Of a stretch of 64,000 nucleotides of DNA, positions 18,126 to 27,874 are shown one piece after another. The DNA is taken from assembly GCA_027214125.1 (NCBI GenBank), contig JAPWHF010000015.1, forward strand, positions 1 through 64,000. Reading direction: 5' to 3'. The notes beneath the pieces are model-generated. The model saw nothing but the letters and a program-made list of their open reading frames with translations, was not told where the DNA came from and ran no database searches. Position numbers and translations under genes: made by a program. The DNA is from Zoogloeaceae bacterium G21618-S1. GTDB lineage: Bacteria; Pseudomonadota; Gammaproteobacteria; Burkholderiales; Rhodocyclaceae. The number at the start of each line of letters is the position of its first letter. Within the stretch, counting starts at the first letter, position 1.

Positions 18126-19682
18126 TCAATCCGCCGCGACACAGCGTGCCGCCGCCCACTCGCGCAGCGCGGCGACCTGCTCGGCCATGATGACCGACAG
18201 CGGACGGGTCCGTGCGGCTTCGGCCACCAAGTGGGCCGTCTCCAGCGTGCCGCCATCGGCCAGGGATTCATACAGCCCGGCAACCACCAGTTGTTCAAGC
18301 TCGGCACCGGAAAAACCATCGGTAACCACCACCAGTGCGTCGACATCGAAACGCGCTGGGTCATGGCCGTGCCGTTTGAGGTGGATGTCCAGAATGTCGC
18401 GCCGCACCGCGGGCAAGGGCAAGTCGACGAAGAAGATCTCGTCGAATCGCCCCTTGCGCAGCAACTCGGGCGGCAAGGCAGTGACATCGTTGGCGGTGGC
18501 AACCAGGAACAGGCGCGCCTGCTGTTCATTCATCCAGGTCAGCAAGTGGCCGAGCAGGCGGCGCGACACGCCACCGTCGCCATCGCCGCCGCTGGCCAAC
18601 GCTTTCTCGATCTCGTCGATCCACAGCACGGCCGGCCCCATGGCTTCGGCGCTCTCCAGCGCCTCGCGCAGCTTGCGCTCGGTTTCGCCGGTGTATTTGT
18701 CGTACAGGCTGGCAATATCGAGGCGCAGCAGCGGTACCCGCCAGCTGCCAGCCGTCACCTTGGCGGCCAGGCTCTTGCCCGCGCCCTGCACGCCGAGCAA
18801 CAGCATGCCCTTGGGTATCGGTAGCCCAGGGGCGCTGCGCTCGCCGGTAAACACCGGCCGCCGTTTGGCCAGCCAGCTTTTGAGCTGACTCAGACCGCCG
18901 ATGTCATCGGGGCCCAAAGGTGTCATTTCGACCGACAGCGCGGTGCCGCCGAGCATCTCCTGTTTGTGGCGGATGATGCGGGTGAGATCGTCGGCGGTGA
19001 TCAGGCCGTCGTCACGCACGGCGTTGCGCAGCAGGCGGCGCACATCCTCTTCCGGCAAGCCCAGCACTTGGTGAACCAACGAATTCACCATGGCGGACTC
19101 GCCGCGTACCGATCGGTCGTTCTGCTGTCGATAGAGATCCAGCTCCTCGCGCAGCAACTGCTTGACGCCATCGAGGTCCGGAATGCGCAGCTTCAGGTGC
19201 GCGGCATGGCGCGCCAGCTCGGCCGGCAAGCTCACGCGCGGCGCGACCAGCACCAGGGTGCGCTCGGACACCGGGTGGTTGAGCACCACCTCGCGAATCA
19301 GGCGCAGCACCACCGGGTCGTCGAGAAACGGATGCGGATCGAGCAGCACGTAAAGCCCGCGGCTGGCGTCCTTGTCGATGTAGTGCAGGGCCGGCTCCAG
19401 GCCACGGGTGTCGGGAATCGCCCGGCGCTGACCGTCCTTGTGGCCCATGGTGGTCGGCACATCCCCGACCGTGGCAAACAAGGTGTTGGCGGACTTGGCC
19501 GGGCCGTAGCGGAAGTTCTGCTGGCTCAGGCCGTCGGCCACGCTCCAGCAATACAGGTCATGGTTGTCTTCGCGCGCCAGGCGGTCGATCAGTCGCAGCA
19601 CCTTGGGTTCTTCGACGGTTTCGATACACACCAGCGGCACGCGGGATCGCACCAGGGCGGACAGTTCTCGGAAGTCGGGCAT
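18126..19682 (-). CDS. AAA ATPase, FtsH/Ycf46-like
   Basis: The 518-residue protein has an N-terminal domain of about 250 residues that resembles the degenerate N-domain of Ycf46-type ATPases (ETVEEPKVLRLI, LLDPHPFLDDP). One AAA module follows: Walker A GVQGAGKS (297-304), Walker B AVLWIDE (351-357), sensor-1 Asn 398 and the arginine-finger region RKGRFDEI (409-416). It lacks the transmembrane and protease domains of FtsH. I set the start at 19682; upstream codons read through promoter-like sequence toward prfC and have no ribosome site. The client is unknown; Ycf46 in cyanobacteria has been tied to inorganic-carbon use, which need not apply here. Confidence 0.8.
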   Translation of the reverse strand: MPDFRELSALVRSRVPLVCIETVEEPKVLRLIDRLAREDNHDLYCWSVADGLSQQNFRYGPAKSANTLFATVGDVPTTMGHKDGQRRAIPDTRGLEPALHYIDKDASRGLYVLLDPHPFLDDPVVLRLIREVVLNHPVSERTLVLVAPRVSLPAELARHAAHLKLRIPDLDGVKQLLREELDLYRQQNDRSVRGESAMVNSLVHQVLGLPEEDVRRLLRNAVRDDGLITADDLTRIIRHKQEMLGGTALSVEMTPLGPDDIGGLSQLKSWLAKRRPVFTGERSAPGLPIPKGMLLLGVQGAGKSLAAKVTAGSWRVPLLRLDIASLYDKYTGETERKLREALESAEAMGPAVLWIDEIEKALASGGDGDGGVSRRLLGHLLTWMNEQQARLFLVATANDVTALPPELLRKGRFDEIFFVDLPLPAVRRDILDIHLKRHGHDPARFDVDALVVVTDGFSGAELEQLVVAGLYESLADGGTLETAHLVAEAARTRPLSVIMAEQVAALREWAAARCVAAD

Positions 19683-19951
19683 CAGATCACGAATGGTGGA
19701 AGCATGCGGAAGTATATCGGCCGACGCCGCACGCACTGTAGGCATGATGCATACGGAACCGGCAATTCTCCACACGCGCGTTGACGCCTCGCGCGCGGGG
19801 CAGGACACTTCGGGCTCACGCCGCTCGGCGCGGCCGGATCGTGCCATCGGTCGATGCCGCTTGATCCGCCGCCCCGCTTTCGGTAAAAGCCCAGCTTTGC
19901 GTTTGCCTCGGCGACACGGCTCCCCGTGCGCGCCCATCGGACTTCATCTTC

Positions 19952-21565
19952 ATGACTGCCACGCCCTTTCCGCCCGAGTTGCTCAAGCAAGCCGAGCGCC
20001 GCCGCACCTTCGCCATCATCTCCCACCCCGACGCGGGCAAGACCACGCTGACCGAAAAGCTGTTGCTGTTCGGCGGCGCGATCCAGCTCGCCGGCACGGT
20101 CAAGGCGCGCAAGAGCGCCCGCCACGCCACCTCGGACTGGATGGAAGTGGAAAAGCAGCGCGGCATCTCGGTGACCAGCTCGGTGATGCAGTTCGACTAC
20201 ATGGGCCACACCATCAACCTGCTCGACACCCCGGGCCACGAAGACTTCTCGGAAGACACCTACCGGGTGCTCACCGCCGTGGATGCGGCGGTGATGGTGA
20301 TCGACGCGGCCAAGGGCGTGGAGGCGCAGACCATCAAGCTGCTCGACGTGTGCCGCCTGCGCAACACGCCGATCATCACCTTTGTGAACAAGCTCGACCG
20401 CGAGGTGCGCGAGCCCTTCGACCTGCTGCAGGAAATCGAGGAGGTGCTCAAGATCGAGTGCGCCCCGGTGACCTGGCCGGTGGGCATGGGCAAGGCCTTC
20501 CGCGGCGTGTACCACCTGCTCGAGAACCGCATCCTGCGCTTTACCCCGGGCGAGGAGCGCAAGAGCGCGGCCGAGATCATCACCAACCTCGACAACCCGC
20601 AGCTCGACACCCTGTTCCCCGGCGAAATCGGCCAGGTGCGCGACGACGTCGAGCTGATCGAAGGCGCGAGCAGCCCGTTCAAGCTCGAAACCTTTCTCGC
20701 CGGCCAACAGACGCCGGTGTTCTTTGGCTCCGGTATCAACAACTTCGGCGTGCAGGAAATTCTCCAGGCTTTGCTCGACTGGGCACCGCCGCCGCAGCCA
20801 CGCGACGCGGGCGCCCGAATGGTCGCGCCGGCCGAGCCGAAGTTCTCCGGTTTCGTGTTCAAGATCCAGGCCAACATGGACCCGCGCCACCGCGACCGCA
20901 TCGCCTTCTTCCGCGTGTGTTCGGGCAAGTACCAACCCGGCATGAAAACACGCCACCAACGCATGGGCCGTGAGTTCAAGATCGCCAACGCGCTGACCTT
21001 CATGGCCAACGAACGGGTGCATATGGACGAGGCCTACGCCGGCGACATCATCGGCATCCACAACCATGGTCAGCTGCAGATCGGCGACACCCTGACCGAG
21101 GGCGAGGCCCTGCACTTCAAGGGCATCCCCTACTTCGCGCCGGAAATGTTCCGCGCCGCCCGCCTCAAGGATCCGCTCAAGACCAAGCAACTGCACAAGG
21201 GCCTGATCGAGCTGGGCGAAGAAGGCGCCATCCAGGTGTTCGAAGCCATCGGCGGCAACATGCTGCTCGGCGCCGTCGGCCAGCTGCAGTTCGAGGTGGT
21301 GGCCCAGCGCCTGCAGGACGAATACAAGGTCGACGCCATCTTCGAGACGGCCGACATCTACACCGCGCGCTGGCTGACCTTCAAGGACGAGGCCACCCGC
21401 CGCAAGTTCGAGCGCGAGCAGGCCATGCGCCTGGGCACCGATGTCGACGGCAACCCGGTGTATCTGGCCACCACCCGCTACAACCTGCAGGTAACCATGG
21501 AAAAATGGCCGGACGTCGGCTTCCACGCCACCCGCGAGCACGGTCAGGTCATCGCCACGGCTTGA
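19952..21565 (+). CDS. prfC: peptide chain release factor 3
   Basis: The 537-residue translational GTPase has P-loop SHPDAGKTT (about 24-32), the switch I region [18 protein letters not shown]3 [14 protein letters not shown] and G4 NKLDRE. These patterns and the length are those of RF3 rather than EF-G. RF3 recycles RF1 and RF2 from the ribosome after termination. It is divergent from the AAA ATPase gene and seems to be a single-gene unit. High conservation makes this the most secure housekeeping call in the region. Confidence 0.97.
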   Translation: MTATPFPPELLKQAERRRTFAIISHPDAGKTTLTEKLLLFGGAIQLAGTVKARKSARHATSDWMEVEKQRGISVTSSVMQFDYMGHTINLLDTPGHEDFSEDTYRVLTAVDAAVMVIDAAKGVEAQTIKLLDVCRLRNTPIITFVNKLDREVREPFDLLQEIEEVLKIECAPVTWPVGMGKAFRGVYHLLENRILRFTPGEERKSAAEIITNLDNPQLDTLFPGEIGQVRDDVELIEGASSPFKLETFLAGQQTPVFFGSGINNFGVQEILQALLDWAPPPQPRDAGARMVAPAEPKFSGFVFKIQANMDPRHRDRIAFFRVCSGKYQPGMKTRHQRMGREFKIANALTFMANERVHMDEAYAGDIIGIHNHGQLQIGDTLTEGEALHFKGIPYFAPEMFRAARLKDPLKTKQLHKGLIELGEEGAIQVFEAIGGNMLLGAVGQLQFEVVAQRLQDEYKVDAIFETADIYTARWLTFKDEATRRKFEREQAMRLGTDVDGNPVYLATTRYNLQVTMEKWPDVGFHATREHGQVIATA

Positions 21566-21645
21566 GACATTTGCACGGCAGACGCGGCGATTTCAACACG
21601 CTAGAATGCCGCCACTTACGATTTCTTTGATTTGAGGTCAGAACC

Positions 21646-22185
21646 ATGCAAGACGAAGATGATGATCTGCGCGTTGTACTCGGCGTACTGTTCGGACTGC
21701 TGGCCCTGGTGATCGGCCTGGTCATCGGCATGGGCGTGTATTCGCTCAACCGCGCCACCGCCGTGCCCGTGGTCGAAGCCGCACCCACCCCCATCACCGA
21801 AGTGATGCGAGCCGCCGCCGACAGCGTGCCGACCGAAGCCATGGCCTTTACCGACGTGGCGCCGCAGGGCGACGCTCAGGTCAAAGTGTATTTCGCCGTC
21901 GGCGAAACGGGTCTCAGCGATGTCGCCGCTGCCGACCTGGCCAGCTTCACCCAGATGGCTGCCGACAAGCTCGGCACCATGGTGGTGCTGGTCTCGGGCT
22001 TTCACGACGCCTCCGGCAGCGCCGAGGTCAACGCCGAAATCGCCAAGACCCGCGCCATGAACGTGCTCAACGCACTGCTCGCGGCCGGCGTTCCGGCGGA
22101 CAAGGTCTTGCTCAGCAAGCCGGCGCAAACCCTGGGTGATGGCGACGCGGCCGAAGCCCGTCGTGTTGAGGTGCGCTTGCAGTAA
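21646..22185 (+). CDS. inner-membrane-anchored OmpA-like domain protein
   Basis: This 179-residue protein has a short acidic cytoplasmic tail (MQDEDDD), one helix (about 9-30) and a periplasmic OmpA-like fold. VKVYFAVGETGLS opens the domain, LVSGFHDASGSAEVNAEIAKTRA (about 125-147) includes the peptidoglycan-contacting Asp and Arg pattern, and RRVEVRLQ ends the protein. It probably binds peptidoglycan. It lies 80 bases after prfC and is closed by a strong terminator, so it is likely the last gene of its transcript. Homologues are usually annotated only as OmpA-family proteins. Confidence 0.8.
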   Translation: MQDEDDDLRVVLGVLFGLLALVIGLVIGMGVYSLNRATAVPVVEAAPTPITEVMRAAADSVPTEAMAFTDVAPQGDAQVKVYFAVGETGLSDVAAADLASFTQMAADKLGTMVVLVSGFHDASGSAEVNAEIAKTRAMNVLNALLAAGVPADKVLLSKPAQTLGDGDAAEARRVEVRLQ

Positions 22186-22205
22186 GCCGCTCAGCGCAAC
22201 ACAAG

Positions 22206-22234
22206 AAAAACCGGGCGATCGCCCGGTTTTTTTT
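22206..22234 (+). terminator. strong Rho-independent terminator
   Basis: A perfect palindrome AACCGGGCGATCGCCCGGTT (22209-22228) is followed by a run of eight T on the plus strand (22227-22234), with A residues on the other side. It ends the OmpA-like gene and may also stop transcripts arriving from the minus strand. Confidence 0.92.
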
Positions 22235-22349
22235 CGTCAGCTGATGGCGCAGGCGCGCTGCCAATGCGCCGGTCAGCTTCCAGTGTTCAAGGTCGGAGCA
22301 AGGGCCAGGCGCTCACCAACCCGGCCAAGACCGCAGCCGACGACCCACC

Positions 22350-22940
22350 TCAAAGAATCTGCGCGACCGTGTCGAAGTCCAGACGCGGGCCGCGCGGATA
22401 ATTGGCCACTGGATCGCCGTAGCCGAGATTGACCAGGAAATTTGCCTTGAACCGGCCATCGGGGAAAAACTCGGCATTGAGCGTATCGGCATCAAAACCA
22501 CTCATCGGCCCGCAGTCGAGGCCGAGCAAGCGCGCCGCGAGGATCAGGTAGCCCCCTTGCAGCGTGCCGTTGCGAAACGCCGTGCTCTCGGCCAGCGCAG
22601 CATTGCCGGCGAACATGGCGCCGGCCTTGGCGTTGGCCGGAAACTGCGTCGCCAGGTGTTCATGAAACCGGGTGTCGGTGGCGACGATCACCGTCACCGG
22701 TGCGGCCATGGTCTTGGCCACATTGCCTTGCGCCAGCGCTGGCGCCAGGCGCGCCTTGGCGGCCTCGCTCTTGACGAACACATAGCGCGCGGGCTGGCAG
22801 TTCATCGAGGTCGGCCCCCATTTGAGCAGCGCATACAACTCGCGCAGCAAGGCGTCGGATACTTCCTTGCCGCTAAAGGCATTGAAGGTACGGGCAGTAC
22901 GAAAAGCCTGGTCAAAGACCTCGGGTGAAATCGGTGTCAT
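22350..22940 (-). CDS. rutE: nitroreductase-family protein, RutE/malonic semialdehyde reductase-like
   Basis: The 196-residue FMN-dependent nitroreductase-fold protein has the RutE/HadB subfamily signature LKWGPTSMNCQPARYVFV (about 39-56), an SGFDADTLNAEFF segment, and NFLVNLGYGDP near the C-terminus. Length equals that of E. coli RutE, which reduces malonic semialdehyde to 3-hydroxypropionate in pyrimidine breakdown. No other rut genes are nearby, so the true substrate may differ; the symbol is by family resemblance only. It lies downstream of a CoA-transferase gene on the same strand. Confidence 0.75.
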   Translation of the reverse strand: MTPISPEVFDQAFRTARTFNAFSGKEVSDALLRELYALLKWGPTSMNCQPARYVFVKSEAAKARLAPALAQGNVAKTMAAPVTVIVATDTRFHEHLATQFPANAKAGAMFAGNAALAESTAFRNGTLQGGYLILAARLLGLDCGPMSGFDADTLNAEFFPDGRFKANFLVNLGYGDPVANYPRGPRLDFDTVAQIL

Positions 22941-23019
22941 GGCGTCCTCTCAGCGGTTGTGGCGGGGTCGCGGCCGCCTCGTCGAGCGGCTCGCCATGCC
23001 CTATCCTACGGACAAACGG

Positions 23020-25017
23020 CTAGTCGCGCAGCGCCGCCCGCGCCTCCTGCAAAGTCGAAAACAGCCGCCTGTCCTCGCCCAGCACCTCGCCCAGCTTGAC
23101 CCGCGCAAAACCGCTGGAGGCATAACGCACCACGGTGGTGTAGTAGGTATCGACCAGCGACTGCACCATGGCCGCGTAGTCTTCGAGCAGATCCGGGTCG
23201 ATCTCGAAGTGATCGTAATTGACCACCGCGCGCACCCGCCGACCCAACGGTGCGAGCTCTTCGGCCACGCGCTGGCGGATCTGTTCGATCTGCGCGCGAT
23301 CGCGCACCGTGTAGCGTTCGAAATCGACAAAGAACAAGTCCTGGTCGGCGTCGTAATGCAGCCGCGCTTCGATCGGCCGGTCGAGCAGCACCGCGCGCAG
23401 GCCGATGTGCGCGTCCTGAAAAATCCGCGCGTCCATCAACCGGGGCGCCCCTTCGATGAGCGGTGCAAAGCCCATGTGCGCGAGGATGTCGCGCTCGATG
23501 TCGATACCTGGCGCAATCTCGATCAACGCCAGCCCACGCTCGGTCAGGCGGAAGACGCAGCGCTCGGTGATGTAGAGCACCGGCTGACCGCGCTGATTGG
23601 CCACGTCGCCACTGAAGGTGCGGTGCTCGACCTGCTCGACAAACTTGGGCGATTTGCCCTCACGCACGATGCGCAGCTGGCCGTCTTCAACCGCGACCTC
23701 CAACCCGCCCGCGGTGAAAGTGCCGACAAAAATCACCTGCTTGGCGTTCTGGCTGATGTTGATGAAACCGCCGGCACCGGCGATGCGGCTGCCGAACTTG
23801 CTCACATTCAGGTTGCCCTGACGGTCGGCCTGGGCCAGCCCGAGAAAGGCAATATCCAGCCCGCCACCGTCGTAGAAGTCGAACTGGCTGGGCTGATCGA
23901 TGATCGCCTCGGTGTTCACCGCCGCGCCAAAGTCCATCCCCCCGGCGGGAATACCGCCGATCACGCCCGGCTCGGCCGTCAAGGTGAGCAGATCGATGAT
24001 CGACTCCTCCGCCGCCACCGCCGCCACGCCCTCGGGCATGCCGATGCCCAGGTTCACCACCACGTTGGGACGCAGCGCCATGGCCGCCCGGCGCGCGATG
24101 ATCTTGCGCTCCGACATCGGCAGCGAGGCCACGCTGGTGGCCGGCACACGGATCTCGCCAGCATAGGCCGCGCTGTACGGCGTGCCAAAGGTCTGCTCAT
24201 GGTGCTCGGGTTTTTCGGCCACCACCACGCAGTCGACCAGCACGCCGGGGATTTTTACCTGACGCGGGTTGAGCGTGCCGCGATCGGCCACCCGCTCGAC
24301 CTGCGCAATGACGATGCCGCCGCTGTTATGGGCTGCCATGGCAATGGCCAGCGCCTCCAGCGTCAGCGCCTCTTTTTCCATGGTCACGTTGCCGTCGAGG
24401 TCGGCCGTGGTGCCGCGGATGATGCCCACGTGAATCGGAAAGGCCTTGTAGAACAGGTAGTCCTCGCCGTCGATGGGCATCAGACGCACCAGGTCTTCCT
24501 GCGTCACGGCGTTGATCTTGCCGCCGCCAAAGCGCGGATCGACAAAGGTGCCCAGGCCAACGCGGGTCAGTGTGCCGGGCTTGCCGGCGGCGATGTCGCG
24601 AAACAGATGGGAGATCACGCCTTGCGGCAGGTTGTAGGCTTCGATGCTGTCGGCCACCGCCAGCGCCTGCAGCTGCGGCACCAGCCCCCAGTGCCCGCCC
24701 ACCACACGCTTGACCAGCCCGCGATGGCCGAAGTGGTTGAGGCCGCGCTGCTTGCCGTCGCCCTGACCGGCGGCGTACACCAGCGTCAGTTCACGCGGAT
24801 AGCCCACGCCATCGGCGCTCTCCTGCGCTTCGGCGAGAAAACGTTCCTCAAGCGCCACGGCGATGCCCTCGGCAAAACCGATGCCGACAAAGCCACCGGT
24901 GGCCACGGTGTCGCCACTGCGCACCAGCTGCACCGCCTCGTCGGCGCTCACCACCTTGCCACGCCGACGCCGGCGCAGCTCTTCAATCATTCGTGCCGTA
25001 TTGCCCCGTTCCTGCAT
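23020..25017 (-). CDS. family I CoA-transferase (YdiF/propionate-CoA-transferase type) with C-terminal extension
   Basis: The 665-residue protein has alpha and beta CoA-transferase halves fused. The first half contains [12 protein letters not shown] and [16 protein letters not shown]. The second has [12 protein letters not shown] and [14 protein letters not shown], where the Glu of AEPG is the expected CoA-thioester-forming residue, then [11 protein letters not shown]. YdiF-type enzymes end after the segment ending [14 protein letters not shown], but here about 130 more residues follow, with [14 protein letters not shown] near the end. The start at 25017 has GGGGGAG just upstream. It should move CoA between short-chain acids. 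The role of the extension is unknown. Confidence 0.85.
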   Translation of the reverse strand: MQERGNTARMIEELRRRRRGKVVSADEAVQLVRSGDTVATGGFVGIGFAEGIAVALEERFLAEAQESADGVGYPRELTLVYAAGQGDGKQRGLNHFGHRGLVKRVVGGHWGLVPQLQALAVADSIEAYNLPQGVISHLFRDIAAGKPGTLTRVGLGTFVDPRFGGGKINAVTQEDLVRLMPIDGEDYLFYKAFPIHVGIIRGTTADLDGNVTMEKEALTLEALAIAMAAHNSGGIVIAQVERVADRGTLNPRQVKIPGVLVDCVVVAEKPEHHEQTFGTPYSAAYAGEIRVPATSVASLPMSERKIIARRAAMALRPNVVVNLGIGMPEGVAAVAAEESIIDLLTLTAEPGVIGGIPAGGMDFGAAVNTEAIIDQPSQFDFYDGGGLDIAFLGLAQADRQGNLNVSKFGSRIAGAGGFINISQNAKQVIFVGTFTAGGLEVAVEDGQLRIVREGKSPKFVEQVEHRTFSGDVANQRGQPVLYITERCVFRLTERGLALIEIAPGIDIERDILAHMGFAPLIEGAPRLMDARIFQDAHIGLRAVLLDRPIEARLHYDADQDLFFVDFERYTVRDRAQIEQIRQRVAEELAPLGRRVRAVVNYDHFEIDPDLLEDYAAMVQSLVDTYYTTVVRYASSGFARVKLGEVLGEDRRLFSTLQEARAALRD

Positions 25018-25086
25018 GCCCTCTCCCCCTCGCATCGCGGCCGTCGATGGGCCACTTGAATATGGCGCAACGATACTGCGCCCTTC

Positions 25087-25113
25087 GGGGAAAAGGCTAC
25101 CGGGTTAACCCGG
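25087..25113 (-). terminator. possible terminator after nnrS
   Basis: On the minus strand the palindrome CCGGGTTAACCCGG (25100-25113) spans the nnrS stop codon and is followed shortly by a T-rich tract (complement of 25091-25094). The loop is small and the T run short, so efficiency is uncertain. Confidence 0.4.
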
Positions 25114-26301
25114 CATACCGTCGATGCGAGTGCTCACCAGCCACTTGCCGTAGCGCCACAGAAAGAGCAGCAGCGCGGCCGCAAAACTGGCGCCGGCCGC
25201 ATGGATCAGCGGTTGATACGCGGCGGGGATGAAGGCTGCCCCAAGGCGCAGCACCGTCGCCAACAGCATCAAGGCGTAGGCCGGCACCATCAACGGCGGC
25301 AAGACCAGGTTGCGGCCGGTGTGCCCGAGCGCAGTGCGCGTCATCATGCCGAGGGTCAGCACACCAATGCCGCCGATGGCGATGCAATGCACCGCCGCCG
25401 ACATCAGCGCTGGTGCCACCGACAAGGCCAGCCCCACCATCCCGATCCCGAAGGCAGTCAGCGAGTAGCCCAGATACAACACCCACAGCAGCGGATGCTG
25501 GCGCATCGAACCATGCGCATTGCGCATCAGCAGCACCAGGTTGAACACCATGCCGGCTGCGCCAACGATCAGCGCCAGCACCGACGGCGCATCGGTGGCA
25601 ATCAGTGCCGCCAGCATCACCGGCGACAGCAAACCGACAATGCCCGCCCAGCGCGGATGGCTGACCTGCGGACGCTTGAGCGCACGGTGGGTAAAGAAGG
25701 GAATCACCCGCAAGCCGATCAGCGTGATGAAACCGGCCACCAGCAACAGACCGGTGAACAGCAGACGACGGGCATCCATGTCCAGCACACCGGAGACGGT
25801 CAGCAAATACAAGGCATTGGCCAGCGCGAAAGCGAGCAGCAAAAAGGGCACGCCGGCATTGCGCTTGCTGCGCGCCCGCCAGACCGGCAAAGCCACCGCG
25901 GCAGCCGCACAGACGAAGAAGCTCACCGACAGCAGGCCGGTGATCAAGGGCGCACCGGTCTCGGTCGAGGCGGCAATGCGCGCCCCCAGCCACAGCGCGG
26001 TCAGGCCGGCCAGTGGTGTGCCCGAGAAGGCCGGCTGGCCGGTCCACGAAGCGACGGCTGTCAGCAAAAAGCCGACGATCACCGCGCCCGCGTAGCCCCA
26101 GATCATCTCGTGCCCATGCCACAGCATGCCCGGCAGCGCATCGGTGCCGTTGAAACCGGCCACCCAGGCCAGAATGGCGACCACCCCGAACAGCGCCGCG
26201 AACAGGTAGAAGGGGCGAAACGCCATCGCCATGAAAGGCGACCAGCCGGCGCGGCTGGCCGGCAGGCGGAGGCGGGGTTCTTCGAGTCGGATAATGGCCA
26301 T
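25105..26301 (-). CDS. nnrS: NnrS family membrane protein
   Basis: The 398-residue polytopic protein has about twelve hydrophobic segments. The N-terminal region has FRPFYLFAALFG followed by GMLWHGHEMIWGYAGAVIVGFLLTA. That His-Gly-His-Glu block and the later THRALKRPQ and GMMTRTALGHTGR motifs are the NnrS signature; the histidines probably bind haem and copper. NnrS proteins are made under nitrosative stress in denitrifiers and help tolerate nitric oxide. It follows a hemerythrin gene on the same strand, 153 bases further down, and both probably answer to the NsrR site at 26846. Confidence 0.93.
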   Translation of the reverse strand: MAIIRLEEPRLRLPASRAGWSPFMAMAFRPFYLFAALFGVVAILAWVAGFNGTDALPGMLWHGHEMIWGYAGAVIVGFLLTAVASWTGQPAFSGTPLAGLTALWLGARIAASTETGAPLITGLLSVSFFVCAAAAVALPVWRARSKRNAGVPFLLLAFALANALYLLTVSGVLDMDARRLLFTGLLLVAGFITLIGLRVIPFFTHRALKRPQVSHPRWAGIVGLLSPVMLAALIATDAPSVLALIVGAAGMVFNLVLLMRNAHGSMRQHPLLWVLYLGYSLTAFGIGMVGLALSVAPALMSAAVHCIAIGGIGVLTLGMMTRTALGHTGRNLVLPPLMVPAYALMLLATVLRLGAAFIPAAYQPLIHAAGASFAAALLLFLWRYGKWLVSTRIDGMPG

Positions 26302-26454
26302 CGGAAATCTCGTGAATCAGATCAAGGGGCGCGCAGGCACCCGGCAGAAAAGAATCCGGGCGCCTGAATGCGACGCACCGGGGTGAGCTTGGGGTTGGGG
26401 GTGGGCACCTTGGGGCGCCTCGGGATGTTCATTTTTTGTCACCGGGCCCACGAT

Positions 26455-26811
26455 TCAGGCGGCCACCGGGGCCAGATGACGCTCCACCGCGGGGAACATC
26501 TCCCGCTCTTCGAAACGCACATGGGCAATCAAGGCCTCGCCCGCCTCGGCGCATCGCCGGCCGGCCTGGGCGTCGTCGAACAGTCGCACCAACTGCGCAT
26601 GCTCGCTCAGCAGCCGACGCACCAGCGCATGCTCGCCGGCGGCACGCAGCACCGGCAGCAAATCACGCTCTTCTTCCTCGAAGTGCGCCTGCAACTCCGG
26701 CCGCATCTGCGTCAGCATCACCACGCCGGTGCCGCCGATCAGGGCACGGGCAAGCCGCAAGGCGGCGTGGTGTTCGCGGGACAAGGGGACGAGACGGGGG
26801 TCGCGGCGCAT
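26455..26811 (-). CDS. hemerythrin-domain protein
   Basis: The 118-residue four-helix protein has the di-iron ligands of hemerythrins in order: His 14/15 (REHHAAL), His 43 and Glu 47 (HFEEEE), His 71 (SEHAQL), and His 97 with Glu 102 (AHVRFEERE). The ATG at 26811 has GAGGA upstream. It is divergent from nsrR, and its promoter region carries the NsrR operator, 35 bases from the start. Small hemerythrins of this kind are common NsrR targets and are thought to bind or detoxify NO or supply iron for repair. The 153-base gap to nnrS holds no clear signal. Confidence 0.88.
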   Translation of the reverse strand: MRRDPRLVPLSREHHAALRLARALIGGTGVVMLTQMRPELQAHFEEEERDLLPVLRAAGEHALVRRLLSEHAQLVRLFDDAQAGRRCAEAGEALIAHVRFEEREMFPAVERHLAPVAA

Positions 26812-26845
26812 GGGCAAATCCTCGGGTCAATGAAACGACTTCACG

Positions 26846-26868
26846 AAGATGCATTTTAAGTGTATCTT
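26846..26868. promoter_or_regulatory. NsrR operator
   Basis: AAGATGCATTT (26846-26856), one base, then AAGTGTATCTT (26858-26868) forms an 11-1-11 dyad that matches the known NsrR consensus (AAGATGCATTT in each arm) with two changes in the right arm. It lies between the divergent hemerythrin and nsrR genes. On the minus strand a TTGACT (-35-like) box followed by the A/T-rich TTAAAAT tract overlaps it, so NsrR would block the hemerythrin promoter. Confidence 0.9.
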
Positions 26869-26870
26869 TT

Positions 26871-26895
26871 AAAGAGTCAACTTGAATGACTCTTT
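26871..26895. promoter_or_regulatory. perfect inverted repeat beside the NsrR operator
   Basis: AAAGAGTCA (26871-26879) and TGACTCTTT (26887-26895) are nine-base perfect arms around seven bases. The repeat starts two bases after the NsrR dyad and 30 bases before nsrR. It has no T run on either strand that would make it a terminator. It may be a second regulator site. Confidence 0.5.
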
Positions 26896-26924
26896 AGCCC
26901 TTAGCTCAATCGGCCAGATACCTC

Positions 26925-27374
26925 ATGCAGATCACTCAGTACACCGACTACGCCCTGCGCGTCCTGATCTATCTGGGCGCCTGCCCCGAACGGCGCGTTA
27001 CCATCAAGGAAGTGGCCGAAACCTTCGATATCTCGCGCAGCCACGTGATGAAGATCGTCAATCAACTGGTATCACTGGGCTTCGTGGAGGGCACACGTGG
27101 CAAGGGCGGTGGACTGCGCCTGAATCGTGCGCCGGCGGCCATCGGTGTGGGCGAAGTCGTGCGTTTGATGGAACCCGGTTTCGATCTGGTCGACTGCTTT
27201 CGCGCCGAGTCCGGTTGCCTGCTGAGTTCCGGCTGCCGACTCAAAGGCGCATTGCATACGGCATTGCAGGCGTTCCTCGCCGCGCTGGACGAGGTTACGC
27301 TGGCCGACCTGATCGTCAATCAGCCGCGGCTGCGCAACATGCTCGGCGTGATCGCGCTCAACCCATCACCGTAA
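26925..27374 (+). CDS. nsrR: Rrf2-family nitric-oxide-sensing repressor NsrR
   Basis: The 149-residue protein opens MQITQYTDYALRVLIYLG as in known NsrR proteins, with a winged helix (about 25-60) and RGKGGGLRL wing. Three cluster cysteines are Cys 91, Cys 98 and Cys 104, near the spacing of experimentally studied NsrR, which holds a [4Fe-4S] or [2Fe-2S] cluster that NO destroys. It sits beside a matching operator and beside hemerythrin and nnrS, so it most likely represses these. Its last 17 bases overlap the convergent yjbQ-like gene. Confidence 0.95.
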   Translation: MQITQYTDYALRVLIYLGACPERRVTIKEVAETFDISRSHVMKIVNQLVSLGFVEGTRGKGGGLRLNRAPAAIGVGEVVRLMEPGFDLVDCFRAESGCLLSSGCRLKGALHTALQAFLAALDEVTLADLIVNQPRLRNMLGVIALNPSP

Positions 27375-27774
27375 CCACCACCGAGCGCGTGGCGCCACGC
27401 GTGCGGTGCTCCCACAAATAAATGCCCTGCCACGTCCCGAGCAGCAACCGGCCACCACCCACCGGCACAGTCAGACCCGTGTCGGTCAGCACCGTACGCA
27501 CATGCGCCGCCATATCGTCCGGGCCTTCAAGATCATGGCGATAAGCCGGGTCGCCGTCTGGCGCCAGGCGCACCATCACCGTCTCGAGGTCGCGCCGCAC
27601 ATCCGGATCGGCATTTTCGGTGATCATCAACGAACAGCTGGTGTGCTGCACGAAGACATGGCACAGCCCGGTGACAAGCCCGCTGTCGTGCACCACCGTG
27701 GCGACTGAATCGGTAATCTCCTGCGTTCCCCGACCGCGCGTCATGATGCCGAGCACATGTTGGTGTGTTGTCAT
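27358..27774 (-). CDS. YjbQ/UPF0047 family protein (secondary thiamine-phosphate synthase-like)
   Basis: The 138-residue protein has the family core: HVFVQHTSCSLMITENADPDVRRDLE compressed here as HTSCSL followed by ENADPDV (about 49-63), and near the C-terminus LLLGTWQGIYLWEHR. E. coli YjbQ weakly supports thiamine phosphate synthesis, but the physiological role of the family is unsettled. The start at 27774 follows GAGGTGG; a longer frame to 27792 has none. The neighbours are unrelated to thiamine. Confidence 0.9.
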   Translation of the reverse strand: MTTHQHVLGIMTRGRGTQEITDSVATVVHDSGLVTGLCHVFVQHTSCSLMITENADPDVRRDLETVMVRLAPDGDPAYRHDLEGPDDMAAHVRTVLTDTGLTVPVGGGRLLLGTWQGIYLWEHRTRGATRSVVVTVMG

Positions 27775-27874
27775 GCCGCCACCTCTAGGCAAAAATATAT
27801 AGGGAAAACCCTTAAGCTCGATCGCTGACCACCCGTTAATTCATCCGACCCATCGCCTATCTGTTTGAGCCACC

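Noticed and set aside
19682-21541. 619-codon minus-strand frame opposite prfC
   Set aside because: prfC on the plus strand is unmistakable; the antisense product has no recognisable motif.
22822-25059. 745-codon plus-strand frame opposite the CoA-transferase gene
   Set aside because: It is the antisense shadow of a well-conserved gene; its product is rich in His, Arg and Gly without any domain, as expected for high-GC antisense frames.
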